Source of the DNA: Ignavibacteria bacterium
GTDB lineage: Bacteria > Bacteroidota > Ignavibacteria > Kapaibacteriales > UBA961
DNA: 64,000 nt
NCBI GenBank assembly: GCA_016720145.1
Contig: JADJXV010000004.1
Location: 248,001 to 312,000 of the forward strand
Direction: 5' to 3'
The notes beneath the pieces were generated by a model. The model had not been told where the DNA came from and searched no databases. It saw nothing but the letters and a program-made list of their open reading frames with translations. Positions 17,636 to 26,737 of the stretch are shown in pieces (position 1 is the first letter of the stretch; each line of letters opens with the position of its first letter). Position numbers and translations under genes: made by a program.

Positions 17636-18814
17636 ATGAATTCTACCCTTATCTCCCGCGAGCACGAAGCACTATTCCAAACCTACAAGCGGCTGCCGGT
17701 CGCTATTGACCATGCATCAGGATGCAGGATCTTTGACACAGAAGGCAATGTCTATCTTGATTTTTTAGGTGGAATTGCCGTCAATGCGCTCGGTCATAGT
17801 CATCCACGCATCATCGAAGCTGTGGAAAAGCAGCTTCGTAAGTATATGCATGTGTCGAATTATTTCTATCAGGAGCCTCAAATTCAGCTCGCGGAAAAGC
17901 TCAAGGAAATGACAGGATTTGACCGAGTATATTTCAGTAATTCAGGTTCGGAATCGTTCGAAGGCGCCGTAAAACTCGTCCGTAAATGGGGCAATGCACG
18001 TGGAAAAACAGTGATTATAGGGTTCAGTGGCGGCTTCCACGGTCGCACCTACGCTCCACTCTCCGTCATGGATAAGCCCTTGTACAAAAACGGGATGGAA
18101 CCATTCCTTCCAAACAACCGCGTACTCACCTTTAATGATTGCGAGCAATTACGGGCGAATATCAACGAACAAACCTGCGCAGTGGCTCTCGAATATCTGC
18201 AAGGTGAGGGAGGCGTGACATTTGCTACGCAGGAATTCGCTGACACCATTGAAGAATTGCGGCAGCAGTACGGCTTTCTCCTCATCGCCGATGAAGTGCA
18301 GGCAGGCGGCGGTCGCACGGGACATTTCTACGGTTATCAACATCGGAATGCAACGCCCGATATCGTGACAATGGCGAAGGCAATCGGCGGAGGATTGCCG
18401 CTGGGCGCGATACTCGCGCGTGAACATGTAGCAGACGAGTGGAAACCCGGAATGCACGGCACGACGTATGGCGGCAACGCGCTCGCCTGCGTGGCAGGAC
18501 TCGTCGTTCTTGAAGAACTTGAGCGTGGAATTACCGAGAATGTATGGAAGGTAGGCGCATATCTTACCGAAAAACTACAGGAAATTCAACAGGAATTTCC
18601 GGAGAAAATCACCGAACTCCGCGGTTGTGGTATGATGCAAGGCGTCGTGTTGAAAGGCGAGTCACAACCAATTGTGAATGCATTACTTACACGAAAAGTA
18701 ATTGCTAATGCCACATCCGTCAATGTCGTGCGACTCTTGCCGCCGCTGACGATTACCACAAGCGATGTCGATGAGTTTATCGGGCATTTTAGGGCGGTGA
18801 TTGCGGAAGCTTAA
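17636..18814 (+). CDS. argD: Acetylornithine-type class III aminotransferase, 392 aa
   Basis: PLP-dependent aminotransferase. The PLP lysine is Lys248 in MAKAIGGGLPLGA, the aspartate contacting PLP is Asp219 (LLIADEVQAGGGRTG), and phosphate binding comes from SNSGSES (101-107). The ending (NVVRLLPPLTITTSDVDEF) is typical of the ArgD/succinylornithine group, which makes N-acetylornithine in arginine synthesis; ornithine or other omega-aminotransferase activity cannot be excluded. I start at 17636, just before the conserved N-terminus; an ATG at 17591 would add 15 unconserved residues. No other arg gene is nearby. Confidence 0.9.
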   Translation: MNSTLISREHEALFQTYKRLPVAIDHASGCRIFDTEGNVYLDFLGGIAVNALGHSHPRIIEAVEKQLRKYMHVSNYFYQEPQIQLAEKLKEMTGFDRVYFSNSGSESFEGAVKLVRKWGNARGKTVIIGFSGGFHGRTYAPLSVMDKPLYKNGMEPFLPNNRVLTFNDCEQLRANINEQTCAVALEYLQGEGGVTFATQEFADTIEELRQQYGFLLIADEVQAGGGRTGHFYGYQHRNATPDIVTMAKAIGGGLPLGAILAREHVADEWKPGMHGTTYGGNALACVAGLVVLEELERGITENVWKVGAYLTEKLQEIQQEFPEKITELRGCGMMQGVVLKGESQPIVNALLTRKVIANATSVNVVRLLPPLTITTSDVDEFIGHFRAVIAEA

Positions 18815-19148
18815 ACTTTAAGTAGTAGAAATGGTATGAGTCCAATACGTCAAGCATTTGTATAGTTAGATGAACCATATACATCTGTTTTGTATTTATA
18901 GTGGATATAGAATATTTAAATTTATTCCTGGTAATAGAGCTCAATTTAGATAATAAGTTGACTTTATTGAGATTGTACGTTTCGTAATTTTTACAATTAT
19001 TATATATTCTACAATCATAATATTTTAGAAGAAATTAATTTTAGAATAAAAGAAAAAAACTTTGGTTATTTACATTCTACTCCATAAATTGTACCCCAAT
19101 AATAGTGCGAAAAGCACTTTTTTTTTATAATATTTCATGGAGCGGTAT
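18815..19148. other. AT-rich intergenic region
   Basis: About 330 bp of AT-rich DNA with no credible coding sequence. Its only clear structure is a hairpin with a T9 tract at its right end (19104-19127). Confidence 0.6.
19104..19127 (+). terminator. Terminator-like hairpin upstream of a lipoprotein gene
   Basis: AGTGC-GAAAA-GCACT followed by T9. It ends about 20 bp before the start codon at 19149. The stem is short (5 bp). It may act as an attenuator or end a read-through transcript from the aminotransferase. Confidence 0.5.
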
Positions 19149-19640
19149 ATGAAACGAATTGTTTCACTTCTTTGCCTTACTTTAGTAATCGGTTTCACGG
19201 TTCAAAGCTGTAGTGTTCGTATCGGAGACTTCACTGCTATTTCAACGAAAAATGTTGATATAGGTTCTAAATATGTAAGAACAGGTTCTTTTGAAGGTGA
19301 CCATTCAGTTTGGTTGCTTCTATCTGCCATTCCACTCGGTGGAATACCTGATTTAAAAACTGCTGTTGACCGATGCTTAGAAGCCGGTGGTGGTGAATTT
19401 GCTACAAATGTCGTACTTACGCAACATCAACTACCTCTTATACTTATCAGCAAAGTAGGATACGGAGTAAAAGCTGATGTTTGGAAAAAAGCAACTACCG
19501 GTGATTTATATAATCCAAATATAGAAATTTACAATTTAGCGGTTAATGCTGATGGCTCACGTGAATTGGTTTCTACAAAGAACCAAGAAAATCGTTTTGC
19601 AATTTATAATGGTATGAATGCAACTTTTGAAAGTCATTAA
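19149..19640 (+). CDS. Small lipoprotein, 163 aa
   Basis: Signal MKRIVSLLCLTLVIGFTVQSC with a lipobox Cys (VQSC). The mature part resembles TRL-like small lipoproteins (DLKTAVDRCLEAGGGEFATNVV), where a helix followed by an Ala/Gly-rich turn recurs; that relation is tentative. I start at 19149 rather than 19137 because MKR directly precedes the hydrophobic core. It is followed 17 bp later by an intrinsic terminator, so it is probably monocistronic. Confidence 0.82.
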   Translation: MKRIVSLLCLTLVIGFTVQSCSVRIGDFTAISTKNVDIGSKYVRTGSFEGDHSVWLLLSAIPLGGIPDLKTAVDRCLEAGGGEFATNVVLTQHQLPLILISKVGYGVKADVWKKATTGDLYNPNIEIYNLAVNADGSRELVSTKNQENRFAIYNGMNATFESH

Positions 19641-19657
19641 GTCGGTTAATCCTTTAT

Positions 19658-19695
19658 AAGCCGTTGCTCTTCAATGTTCAACGGCTTTTTTGTTT
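19658..19695 (+). terminator. Intrinsic terminator
   Basis: AAGCCGTTG pairs with CAACGGCTT (perfect 9 bp, 12-nt loop) and leads into a T6-G-T4 tract, 17 bp after the lipoprotein stop. Confidence 0.85.
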
Positions 19696-19717
19696 TATTA
19701 CACAATCAGAATAATTT

Positions 19718-20605
19718 ATGTTCATCACATCTTCGTTTGCTTCAATTGTATTGATTTTTTGCACTGTCTGTGTTTTTGCACAAGGTACTAACACTTCACC
19801 GGTAGAATATGAAGATATAATCGTTCTCAAAAGTGGTGTATCTTTTAGTGGTATTATTTTCGAACAAGTACCAAATAAGATCTATAAAATACGACTTCAT
19901 GACGGTACCATATTAGAGTTTGAAGCTTACCTTGTAGAAATTATATCAAGACAGCCTAGAGTTATATTACCACCATTGCAGCAAAAAGAAAAAACCTCAA
20001 CCCCTACTCCTCCTTCCACGATTTCTCAAGTATCTACAATTTATCCGAACGCTGATAAAGCTATACCTTTGAAACCGTTATGGTTTACTATAGGTCCGAA
20101 TATTAATGCCGGGTACTCGACTTCATTATCATTTTCAAATTATAGTAATATGAATCTTGGCAGCGGGTATATGTATGGATTCGGAGGTAGTGTATCATGC
20201 GGGTTTAAGGTTGGAGAAAAATCTTATGTATGGGGCTCCGTTTCAGGAGACATGGGTAGAATGGCATCAGTATCAGTAGATCAAAGTTATATTGTAAATT
20301 CTAATATTAATGAGTATCGGATTGGTGTTGGGATGTCAAATAAAGTACAGAACTACTTTATGATATGGTCTTTAGGATATTCTTTTGGTGAACGCTGGGA
20401 TGATGAAGTAAGTGACATCTATGGGAAAATTAGGCCCCAAGGCTATTTTACTGATAGATTTGCATCAATTACATGGGGAGTTGTAATGCCAATTGACAAA
20501 AGAATTGCCGGCTCAGTATCTACGAATATTAATGGTTTGTTTGAAACCCTCAATATAGCCCTTAAACTAGGGCTGGTTTATACCCCGAATCTTGAAAATC
20601 TTTAA
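19718..20605 (+). CDS. Secreted beta-barrel-like protein, 295 aa
   Basis: A signal peptide (SIVLIFCTVCVFAQ) is followed by a short SH3-like/beta segment (EDIIVLKSGVSFSGIIFEQVPNKIYKIRL), as in Bacteroidota proteins of unknown role, then a Pro/Thr-rich linker (about 90-110) and strands typical of an outer-membrane barrel (GSGYMYGFGGSVSCGFKVGEKSYVWGSVSG; LKLGLVYTP). It converges on another barrel-like gene with only 2 bp between the stops. Function unknown. Confidence 0.78.
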   Translation: MFITSSFASIVLIFCTVCVFAQGTNTSPVEYEDIIVLKSGVSFSGIIFEQVPNKIYKIRLHDGTILEFEAYLVEIISRQPRVILPPLQQKEKTSTPTPPSTISQVSTIYPNADKAIPLKPLWFTIGPNINAGYSTSLSFSNYSNMNLGSGYMYGFGGSVSCGFKVGEKSYVWGSVSGDMGRMASVSVDQSYIVNSNINEYRIGVGMSNKVQNYFMIWSLGYSFGERWDDEVSDIYGKIRPQGYFTDRFASITWGVVMPIDKRIAGSVSTNINGLFETLNIALKLGLVYTPNLENL

Positions 20606-20607
20606 CT

Positions 20608-21282
20608 CTACAGAACACCTAAATACACTCCCAAGCTTACGGAAATGAAAGATTTAGTAGGCTCATTACCACTTTCTTTGCCGATAAAATTCAATAAATT
20701 GTATTTTGATTCAAGATTAAGAGTTAGAAGCTTTAGATTAAGGTCAATTCCTACACCTAACCCGACACCTACACGATTATAGATGGAGCTTTGAGCAATT
20801 GGAAAAGGTGTACCTTTAAAAGTTGCATCAATTGTATTTGAAATATAATTGTAGGTAATCTCACCTGTACCGTATATGCTAACTGTTTTACGGAGAAGAT
20901 AGTAATTAAGTCCTGCTGCTATAGGGATAATATTTTGTACCGTTGAGAGCTCTGCCACTAAAGAATCCTGTTGCGACAAATTTGGAACAGAAACTCTAAT
21001 CTTCGACACAGGAAACCGTGTGATAGAAACTCCGCCACTAAAAACAATATCATCACTTAAACCAAATCGAATTCTAGCACCACCCTGATAGCCAACAGAA
21101 GCCGCATCCCGCTTTAAACGACCTATAAAGTCAGGCGCGGTGAGAAAATCACTGTTATAGACATTATTGATTTGTTCGCTTGGTGTAGAAAGCCCAAGGA
21201 AAAGTCCGAACGATTGGGCATGAATAGATGAACTCGTAATGAGTAAGGATATGGAAAGAATGAGGATGTATGATTTATTCAT
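20608..21282 (-). CDS. Outer-membrane beta-barrel protein, 224 aa
   Basis: A signal (YILILSISLLITSSSIHAQ) is followed by amphipathic strands through to the C-terminus (GGARIRFGLSDDIVFSGGVS, VGVGLGVGIDLNLKLLTLNLESKYNLL, SFISVSLGVYLGVL), fitting the OmpA/PF13568-like small barrel group. It is convergent with the barrel-like gene on the plus strand and probably monocistronic. Confidence 0.8.
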   Translation of the reverse strand: MNKSYILILSISLLITSSSIHAQSFGLFLGLSTPSEQINNVYNSDFLTAPDFIGRLKRDAASVGYQGGARIRFGLSDDIVFSGGVSITRFPVSKIRVSVPNLSQQDSLVAELSTVQNIIPIAAGLNYYLLRKTVSIYGTGEITYNYISNTIDATFKGTPFPIAQSSIYNRVGVGLGVGIDLNLKLLTLNLESKYNLLNFIGKESGNEPTKSFISVSLGVYLGVL

Positions 21283-21394
21283 AATATTATGTGGAAATGG
21301 TAGTTAAAACAACGCCTCGCTATTACATCACTGAAGGCGAAAGGATGCAACGAAACACGAAATGGTTTATTATTTGTAAAATGATACAAGCCAA

Positions 21395-22555
21395 TCAAAG
21401 AGGACATATTACCGAAAGACTTGTCCCTTCCACACGACTTCTTTTTTGAGTAATGACAGCGGTATGACGAGTTCGAGGAGAATTATAAATCCTACAGCCA
21501 GAAAAACCCCAACCGAGCTGACGTTTCCTTTTTAAAATTGCCATGGAAGGAGAAATGACGGCAAAATCGCCAATTACCCGAATTGCAAAAATAAGCGGTA
21601 ACAAAAGAAAATCACCACCGAGAAATGCCGCAAGAATACAAATCCACAGCGATGCGGAAAACGCAACAAAGATTACAGCTCGCCAACCAAGATCGACACC
21701 ACCTCGTAGCCACCGATGATGCTGACGGATATACTCACCAAGTGTCTGACAGGGAAGAGTAGTGACCACTGCCGAACTGCTACAGACATATCTTACTTCC
21801 CAACCGTGAGTAAAAATTGCCTGCAATAGTGCTAAATCCTCGGTAACCGAAAATCGAATATTTTTATATCCTCCAACACTTTCATAAGCAGTGCGCCGAA
21901 CAGCTAAATTATTACCAAAACATCCGAGCGGTTGATTGAGTCCTACTCCTGCGCTTGCCATAGTATGATTCATAATCCATTCAATTGCCTGCATTTGCTC
22001 GAAAAAAGTCTTGGCTTTGATGAGCGTAAACGACGGCACAAGTCCTACACGAGGATTGTCAAATTGACGTGCCATTGTCGCTATCCAATCGGGAACTACC
22101 GTGCAATCAGCGTCCGTCATGAGGATAATGTCTCCACGCGAATTTTCAATTCCGGCTTGTAATGCTCCGGGCTTGCCTCGTAAGTTCTTCGTCGTTCGAG
22201 TTTCATCAAGGGTAATTACTCGTAGGAGTGGATGCTTTTGAGTTAGTTTGCGGAGTACTGCAGCTGTGCCGTCAGTAGAGCGGTCATCAACGACGACGAT
22301 TTCAAAGTTGTTGGGAGGGAAATTACTTAATACTATGGATTGAATACAAGTTTCGATGTTGGATTCTTCATTTCTCGCCGGTACGATAACAGAAACAAAA
22401 GGAAGGGGAGCAGCTGATTGGGGAATAAATTTCCGACGTTCACGCGCAGCGCCATAGACAAACGTAAATATGCGTAGTCCGTATAAGATGGCTGCAAGCG
22501 TATATAAAAAGAGAATCATGCGGAGCGATCGAGAAAAAGATTTCAGAATTGACAA
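21395..22555 (-). CDS. Family 2 glycosyltransferase, 3' end frameshifted
   Basis: Membrane-bound processive-type GT2. An N-terminal helix (about 10-35) precedes the catalytic domain with VSVIVPARNEES, VVVDDRSTDG, MTDADC (DxD-like), TEDLAL and QHHRWLRGG; C-terminal helices follow. The open frame ends with a basic, non-membrane tail of about 40 residues that does not look native. In the adjacent +1 frame the same DNA encodes a hydrophobic helix and a WKGQVFR ending (stop at 21409), exactly as GT2 enzymes normally finish. One extra base around 21505-21535 would explain this. It may be an assembly error or a real mutation. Confidence 0.88.
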   Translation of the reverse strand: MSILKSFSRSLRMILFLYTLAAILYGLRIFTFVYGAARERRKFIPQSAAPLPFVSVIVPARNEESNIETCIQSIVLSNFPPNNFEIVVVDDRSTDGTAAVLRKLTQKHPLLRVITLDETRTTKNLRGKPGALQAGIENSRGDIILMTDADCTVVPDWIATMARQFDNPRVGLVPSFTLIKAKTFFEQMQAIEWIMNHTMASAGVGLNQPLGCFGNNLAVRRTAYESVGGYKNIRFSVTEDLALLQAIFTHGWEVRYVCSSSAVVTTLPCQTLGEYIRQHHRWLRGGVDLGWRAVIFVAFSASLWICILAAFLGGDFLLLPLIFAIRVIGDFAVISPSMAILKRKRQLGWGFSGCRIYNSPRTRHTAVITQKRSRVEGTSLSVICPL

Positions 22556-22676
22556 CTAAAATACAGAGTGCGCCGGAAATTCACTGCACTAAATTTTAAA
22601 TAAAGGTCTAGAAAGTTCTCAGGTAAGAGCAACATTTCACCCCAAACTGCGTCATAGCCGCGCGATTGTATCCGAA

Positions 22677-22718
22677 AACAACCTTACTTTTTGCGGTGAG
22701 GTTGTTTTTTTTATTTTT
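22677..22718 (+). terminator. Terminator-like hairpin in the leader of the MATE gene
   Basis: AACAACCTTA pairs with TGAGGTTGTT and leads into T8-A-T6. It ends about 25 bp before the MATE start codon while the gene to the left runs the other way. It therefore terminates a short plus-strand transcript or attenuates the MATE gene. Confidence 0.6.
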
Positions 22719-22742
22719 TAAGCCGAAATATTATAAGACGTT

Positions 22743-24140
22743 ATGCAAGAGTCCACACCTGCCGAACAAACTCCAGCCCCAAAACAATTCAAACGAGGAA
22801 AAGTCGATCTCCTCAATGGTCCGATCGACTCCACCCTGCGCACCTTCGCCATTCCGCTCGCCTTCAGCTTCTTGGTCAATATGCTCTACTCGTGGATCGA
22901 TACGTATTTCGTCAGTCGGTTAGGTGCTTCAGCTATCGCTGCAATTGGTGTGAGTGAGCAACTCGGATTTTTCATCTTCAACTTCGGCAGCGGCTTTGCA
23001 ATCGGAACAGGTATCATCGTAGCCCGGCGTATGGGAGAGGGAGACCGAAAAGGTGCAAATTACACCGCCACACAAGCCGTACTTTCGATGCTTATCTTTT
23101 CAGTATCTTTAGCAATTGGACTTTATTTTGGTCTTGATTTTATTCTCAATGTCATGAATTTAGAACCTGAAGTAGCAAGATTAGCGAAGATGTATTTGGC
23201 TGCACTCCTCTTTGGCGTTCCAGGGAATTTCCTCACCTTTCAAATAAATTCCATCGTACGTTCTACCGGCAATTCTGTCTTCCCAATGATGATTTTATTA
23301 ATGACTACGGTCATTAATGCAGTGCTCGCTCCGATTCTCATCTTTGGTGTGGGACCAATTCCAGCATTAGGCATGACGGGAGCAGGACTTGCAACGGCCG
23401 GTGCGCAATTGATTGGCGGTATTATTTCTGTGAGTATGCTCATTACCGGCAAAACAGGAATTCGTCTTATGATGGACAAATTATCGCTTGACTTTGCGCT
23501 CATTTGGAGAATTGCAAAGCAGGGAATACCGGCTTCGCTTCAGATGTTCTCGGTGAGTATCTCGCGGATTATGCTCTTTAAGTTCGCCAGTGGCTTCGGC
23601 ACGAGTATCGTCGCTGCTTATACGCTTGGCTTAAAGGTTGATTTATTTGTCTTTATGACAGTCTTTGCCGTTGGAATTGCCATGGAAACAGCGACAGGAC
23701 AGAACTTAGGTGCCGGTAACATCAAACGCGTGTTTTTATTCCACCGTTCGGCAATGAAGCAAGTATCGATTGTAATTGCATTCCTTGCAACTGCAGTCTT
23801 TCTCTTCGGCGATCATTTTGCAGGAATCTTCACGAATGATGCAGCAATCATCCGGGAAACGACGCGCTATTTACACACTGCAGTTTTTGGGTATATTTTC
23901 TTTGGTGTGGGACTTGTGACGACGCGGGTGATTAGCGGAGCCGGCGCATCTTTCCGCAGTATGGTTATCGTCGGCGGGTCGCTAATATTTCTGCAAGTAC
24001 CGCTTGCATATTCGCTGTCACAGTACACGGATTTAGGTCCGCAGGGTATATGGTTCGGTGTGGTCGGCGGGTATATCTTATTTACCGGTATAGCATTTAT
24101 AGAATTATCACGGAGGAAGTGGCTTAGTGCGAAGGTATAG
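22743..24140 (+). CDS. MATE family efflux transporter, 465 aa
   Basis: Twelve hydrophobic helices with MATE landmarks: an N-terminal GPIDSTLRTFAIPLAFSFLVNMLYSWIDTYFVSRLG, the inter-lobe region after TM6, and AMETATGQNLGAGN in the second lobe (the EAxxGQNxGA-like motif). It belongs to the NorM/DinF-type group exporting cationic or aromatic compounds with Na+ or H+. It is preceded by a leader with a terminator-like hairpin and followed by an intrinsic terminator, so it is a single-gene unit, possibly under attenuation. Confidence 0.93.
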   Translation: MQESTPAEQTPAPKQFKRGKVDLLNGPIDSTLRTFAIPLAFSFLVNMLYSWIDTYFVSRLGASAIAAIGVSEQLGFFIFNFGSGFAIGTGIIVARRMGEGDRKGANYTATQAVLSMLIFSVSLAIGLYFGLDFILNVMNLEPEVARLAKMYLAALLFGVPGNFLTFQINSIVRSTGNSVFPMMILLMTTVINAVLAPILIFGVGPIPALGMTGAGLATAGAQLIGGIISVSMLITGKTGIRLMMDKLSLDFALIWRIAKQGIPASLQMFSVSISRIMLFKFASGFGTSIVAAYTLGLKVDLFVFMTVFAVGIAMETATGQNLGAGNIKRVFLFHRSAMKQVSIVIAFLATAVFLFGDHFAGIFTNDAAIIRETTRYLHTAVFGYIFFGVGLVTTRVISGAGASFRSMVIVGGSLIFLQVPLAYSLSQYTDLGPQGIWFGVVGGYILFTGIAFIELSRRKWLSAKV

Positions 24141-24163
24141 AGGCGAGATAGATTAATAATAAA

Positions 24164-24200
24164 CATAGCCCATGATGAATATCGTGGGCTATTTTTTTTG
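24164..24200 (+). terminator. Intrinsic terminator after the MATE gene
   Basis: ATAGCCCA pairs with TGGGCTAT and leads into T8, 23 bp past the stop. Confidence 0.85.
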
Positions 24201-24348
24201 AGATAATTTCTTGGTCTAATAGTAAAGTAGAGACTATTGCAATTCTATGATACTTCAAAAAATACCACAGTATATATTTCGCGATAGATACCGTATTTTT
24301 GCCGCATTCGAGTTCTAATTGCTATTGTATGTCATCATCAAAAAAACC

Positions 24349-25278
24349 ATGAAAACACCATTATTCGTAGTGATACTTTTCTGTTTGTTACAAACAGTGC
24401 AGGTCTATGGAGCTGATTGCGACTGTTATTTCGTAGAGGGGTACTTTGGTGGTGCAGGTGACACAGTTTCCAACTTTTACCTTTATCGGGACGGTCACCA
24501 TACACCATTTCTTACGGAAGGGAAAATGGATACTATTCGACAAATTACTCTCCATGATACACTCACCTCAGACGTGTATGCTTATTTACAAAAAGCAACG
24601 ATGGTGAAGCAATTTCGAGTATGTAATTGGAGGCATGCTGACTATAGCCGAGTATATTCATTACTTGCCCGATTTCTGACACTCGAACGTTTCGAAGTGT
24701 GCGATAGGTTTTTTGGGAATGTGCAGCTTGCCCAGATTGCATCACTCCCTCTCCGGACAATTTCCATAGAAACCGAACAGTCTTTGCTGTTCAATAATAC
24801 ATGGAAGTTCCCCGAAAATCTAACCCATGCATACATTCTTACTTCACAGAGACTACAATTCTCAAAAGAATTCAGTAGAAGAGCCGGAATAGTGAATATC
24901 GTTATAGGATATGATGCTGCCAAGGGATTTCCTCATGGACTTGACAAGATGAAGCATCTTCAAGAAGTGGCATTTGTGGGTATAGCAACTATGAATGCAG
25001 ATGCCGCTCTACGAGAGCTACTACCAATAGCTTCTCAATTGAAATCTTTAGATTTTTCTAATTGTGGTGTCGAGATCATTCCATCGTCGATAGTGAAATA
25101 TACATCGCTTGAAAGATTCTATTTGATTGGGTCTCCTCTCAGGCATGGTGCCGGAATCTTAAATTCTCTACCAAAACTCAGGGACGTATATCTTTTTTTC
25201 TGGCAATACTCGACAGATGAAAAGAAGCAAATCAGGCAAGAACTTAGTGCAATCAAAAATGTCGGTTTTGATGATTGA
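24349..25278 (+). CDS. Secreted leucine-rich-repeat-like protein, 309 aa
   Basis: Signal peptide MKTPLFVVILFCLLQTVQVYG; I start at 24349 because the upstream ATG adds a basic stretch before the signal. The C-terminal half holds degenerate LRR units (LDKMKHLQEVAFVGI, LLPIASQLKSLDFSNCGVEIIPSSIVKYTSLERFYLIGSPL, LNSLPKLRDVYLFF) of about 22-25 residues. No T9SS domain is present. It probably mediates protein-protein contact in the periplasm or outside; the partner is unknown. Confidence 0.78.
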   Translation: MKTPLFVVILFCLLQTVQVYGADCDCYFVEGYFGGAGDTVSNFYLYRDGHHTPFLTEGKMDTIRQITLHDTLTSDVYAYLQKATMVKQFRVCNWRHADYSRVYSLLARFLTLERFEVCDRFFGNVQLAQIASLPLRTISIETEQSLLFNNTWKFPENLTHAYILTSQRLQFSKEFSRRAGIVNIVIGYDAAKGFPHGLDKMKHLQEVAFVGIATMNADAALRELLPIASQLKSLDFSNCGVEIIPSSIVKYTSLERFYLIGSPLRHGAGILNSLPKLRDVYLFFWQYSTDEKKQIRQELSAIKNVGFDD

Positions 25279-25390
25279 TTCATCGGGTGAGATGTTAGTT
25301 ACGATGATGCTTCCAACGAACAGCACTGTATTGAATCGGTGAGAGTCATCGCGCATTTCTGCTCCGCTCTATGAACTTGAATATCTCAAT

Positions 25391-25526
25391 CCAGTTAGTT
25401 GTTCCCAACTGATCATCTACATTTACAACTCTGACCTTACTTTATACATCTTCCACTTCTTTTTCACCGTACAGCTGTCTGATAGGTAAGTAATTACGTT
25501 CAGTTGGGAACAACTGTCCGAACTGG
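25391..25526. repeat. Palindromic-ended repeat, copy 1 (136 bp)
   Basis: The left end (CCAGTTAGTTGTTCCCAACTG) and right end (CAGTTGGGAACAACTG...AACTGG) are inverted, and each end is itself a small palindrome around AGTTGTT-CCCAACT. The inner part shares TTTACAACTCTGACC, TTTATACAT and AAGTAATTACGTTCAGTTGG with copies 2-4. It fills the gap before the nucleotidyltransferase gene. Confidence 0.8.
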
Positions 25527-25566
25527 AAATCTCAAGAAGAACAAATAATCTTTACAATTAACCCCC

Positions 25567-26313
25567 ATGCTCTTCACAATCGAAAAACGAGAAGAAATAC
25601 GCAATGCGATTATCAGCAATGTGAAAAGTGATAATCGAATTGTTTCCGCGGCAGTGATTGGATCATATTCACGTGGTGAAGTCGATCGATGGTCTGACAT
25701 TGACCTAACCTTTGGGATAGATGAAACTGTGCCGACAAACACTGTCATGGACTCAATGACAGAGTATATGATCCAAGAATTTCAAGCAGTTGTCTTATTT
25801 GATATATCGAGGGGAACGACCATGTATCGGGTGTTTATCCTACCCGGATGTTTACAAGTTGACTTATCCTTTTCATCTGTTTCGCATTTTGGAGCTGTGG
25901 GATCTCATTTTACATTGCTCTATGGCAGTTCCCTTGAAAAACCCCAACCAATGCCTCAGAAGACCAGGGAACTCTTCGGCTATATGATTCATCACCTACT
26001 TCGGGCGAAGTTTTGTGCTGAACGTGACCGTCTCTGGCAAGCGGAATTTTGGTTAGCCGAGGCGCGAAATTATGCACTGAAACTTGCTTGCATATCTCAT
26101 AATCTAACCATAGACTACGGAAGGGGTTATGATGATTTACCGCAAGAAGTTCTTGACTGTTTTACCGGTTCATTCATAGCTCAAATCACAAAAGAAGAGA
26201 TTGTACGAGGTATTCGAGAGGTGATTGCTGGTATTCCGATGATTTCGGATGAAGTGCGGGAGTATGCCGATGAACTTGGAGATATTTTGACCGAAATAAC
26301 GTCTATGGAATGA
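25567..26313 (+). CDS. Nucleotidyltransferase-domain protein, 248 aa
   Basis: KNTase/MNT-like fold: Gly32-Ser33 (VIGSYSRGEVDRWSDIDLTFG) followed by Asp44 and Asp46, the GSx(10)DxD signature of pol-beta nucleotidyltransferases. A helical C-terminal half (HHLLRAKFCAERDRLWQAEFWLAEARNYALKLAC) resembles aminoglycoside-adenylyltransferase-like HEPN/helical partners. It could modify a small molecule, tRNA or a toxin. It sits alone between two copies of the palindromic-ended repeat, suggesting mobility. Confidence 0.85.
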   Translation: MLFTIEKREEIRNAIISNVKSDNRIVSAAVIGSYSRGEVDRWSDIDLTFGIDETVPTNTVMDSMTEYMIQEFQAVVLFDISRGTTMYRVFILPGCLQVDLSFSSVSHFGAVGSHFTLLYGSSLEKPQPMPQKTRELFGYMIHHLLRAKFCAERDRLWQAEFWLAEARNYALKLACISHNLTIDYGRGYDDLPQEVLDCFTGSFIAQITKEEIVRGIREVIAGIPMISDEVREYADELGDILTEITSME

Positions 26314-26327
26314 AGGTAGGTGGGATT

Positions 26328-26466
26328 CAGTCCGGTTGGTTGTTTACAACTGACCGTCAATATTTATAGATCTGATCATACATTATACATGTTCTGTTGC
26401 TTTATCAGCATGAAGATTCTCTTAGGCAAGTAATTACGTTCAGTTGGAAAAAACTGACCGGAGTGG
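26328..26466. repeat. Palindromic-ended repeat, copy 2 (139 bp)
   Basis: Same plan as copy 1: CAGTCCGGTTGGTTGTTTACAAC-type left end, inner TTATACAT and CAAGTAATTACGTTCAGTTGG, and a right end AACTGACCGGAGTGG. It directly follows the nucleotidyltransferase stop (14 bp). Confidence 0.78.
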
Positions 26467-26737
26467 AAAGTAATTCTTAGGAGTGGTAAGTCAGTAAGTC
26501 GTAAGTCGTTAATCAGCAAGTCCCTTTAGTCCCTTTAGTCCTTATAGCCGTTCATTACTGCCAAGCCCTGCAGTTACCAAACTGTAGGGTTTATTATTTT
26601 TATCAATAATCTGCCGTCGAGCAATCATTATGTGAGCAATTACCCGATCAGCTCCCTCTCTTTATATTTACAATTATTGTGCGAGGAAGACCAGACAGGA
26701 GGAAGAATACCTATCAGGTAGTGAAGTGGTTGTTTGT
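26467..26737. other. Intergenic region with short tandem repeats
   Basis: It contains a cluster of short repeats (GTAAGTC-type at 26488-26520, CCCTTTAGT three times at 26522-26540) and then a terminator hairpin. No coding sequence is credible. Confidence 0.6.
26563..26602 (+). terminator. Intrinsic terminator-like hairpin
   Basis: AAGCCCTGCAGTT pairs with AACTGTAGGGTTT (G-T pairs) and leads into TTATTATTTTT. It may end the nucleotidyltransferase transcript 250 bp upstream. Confidence 0.55.
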
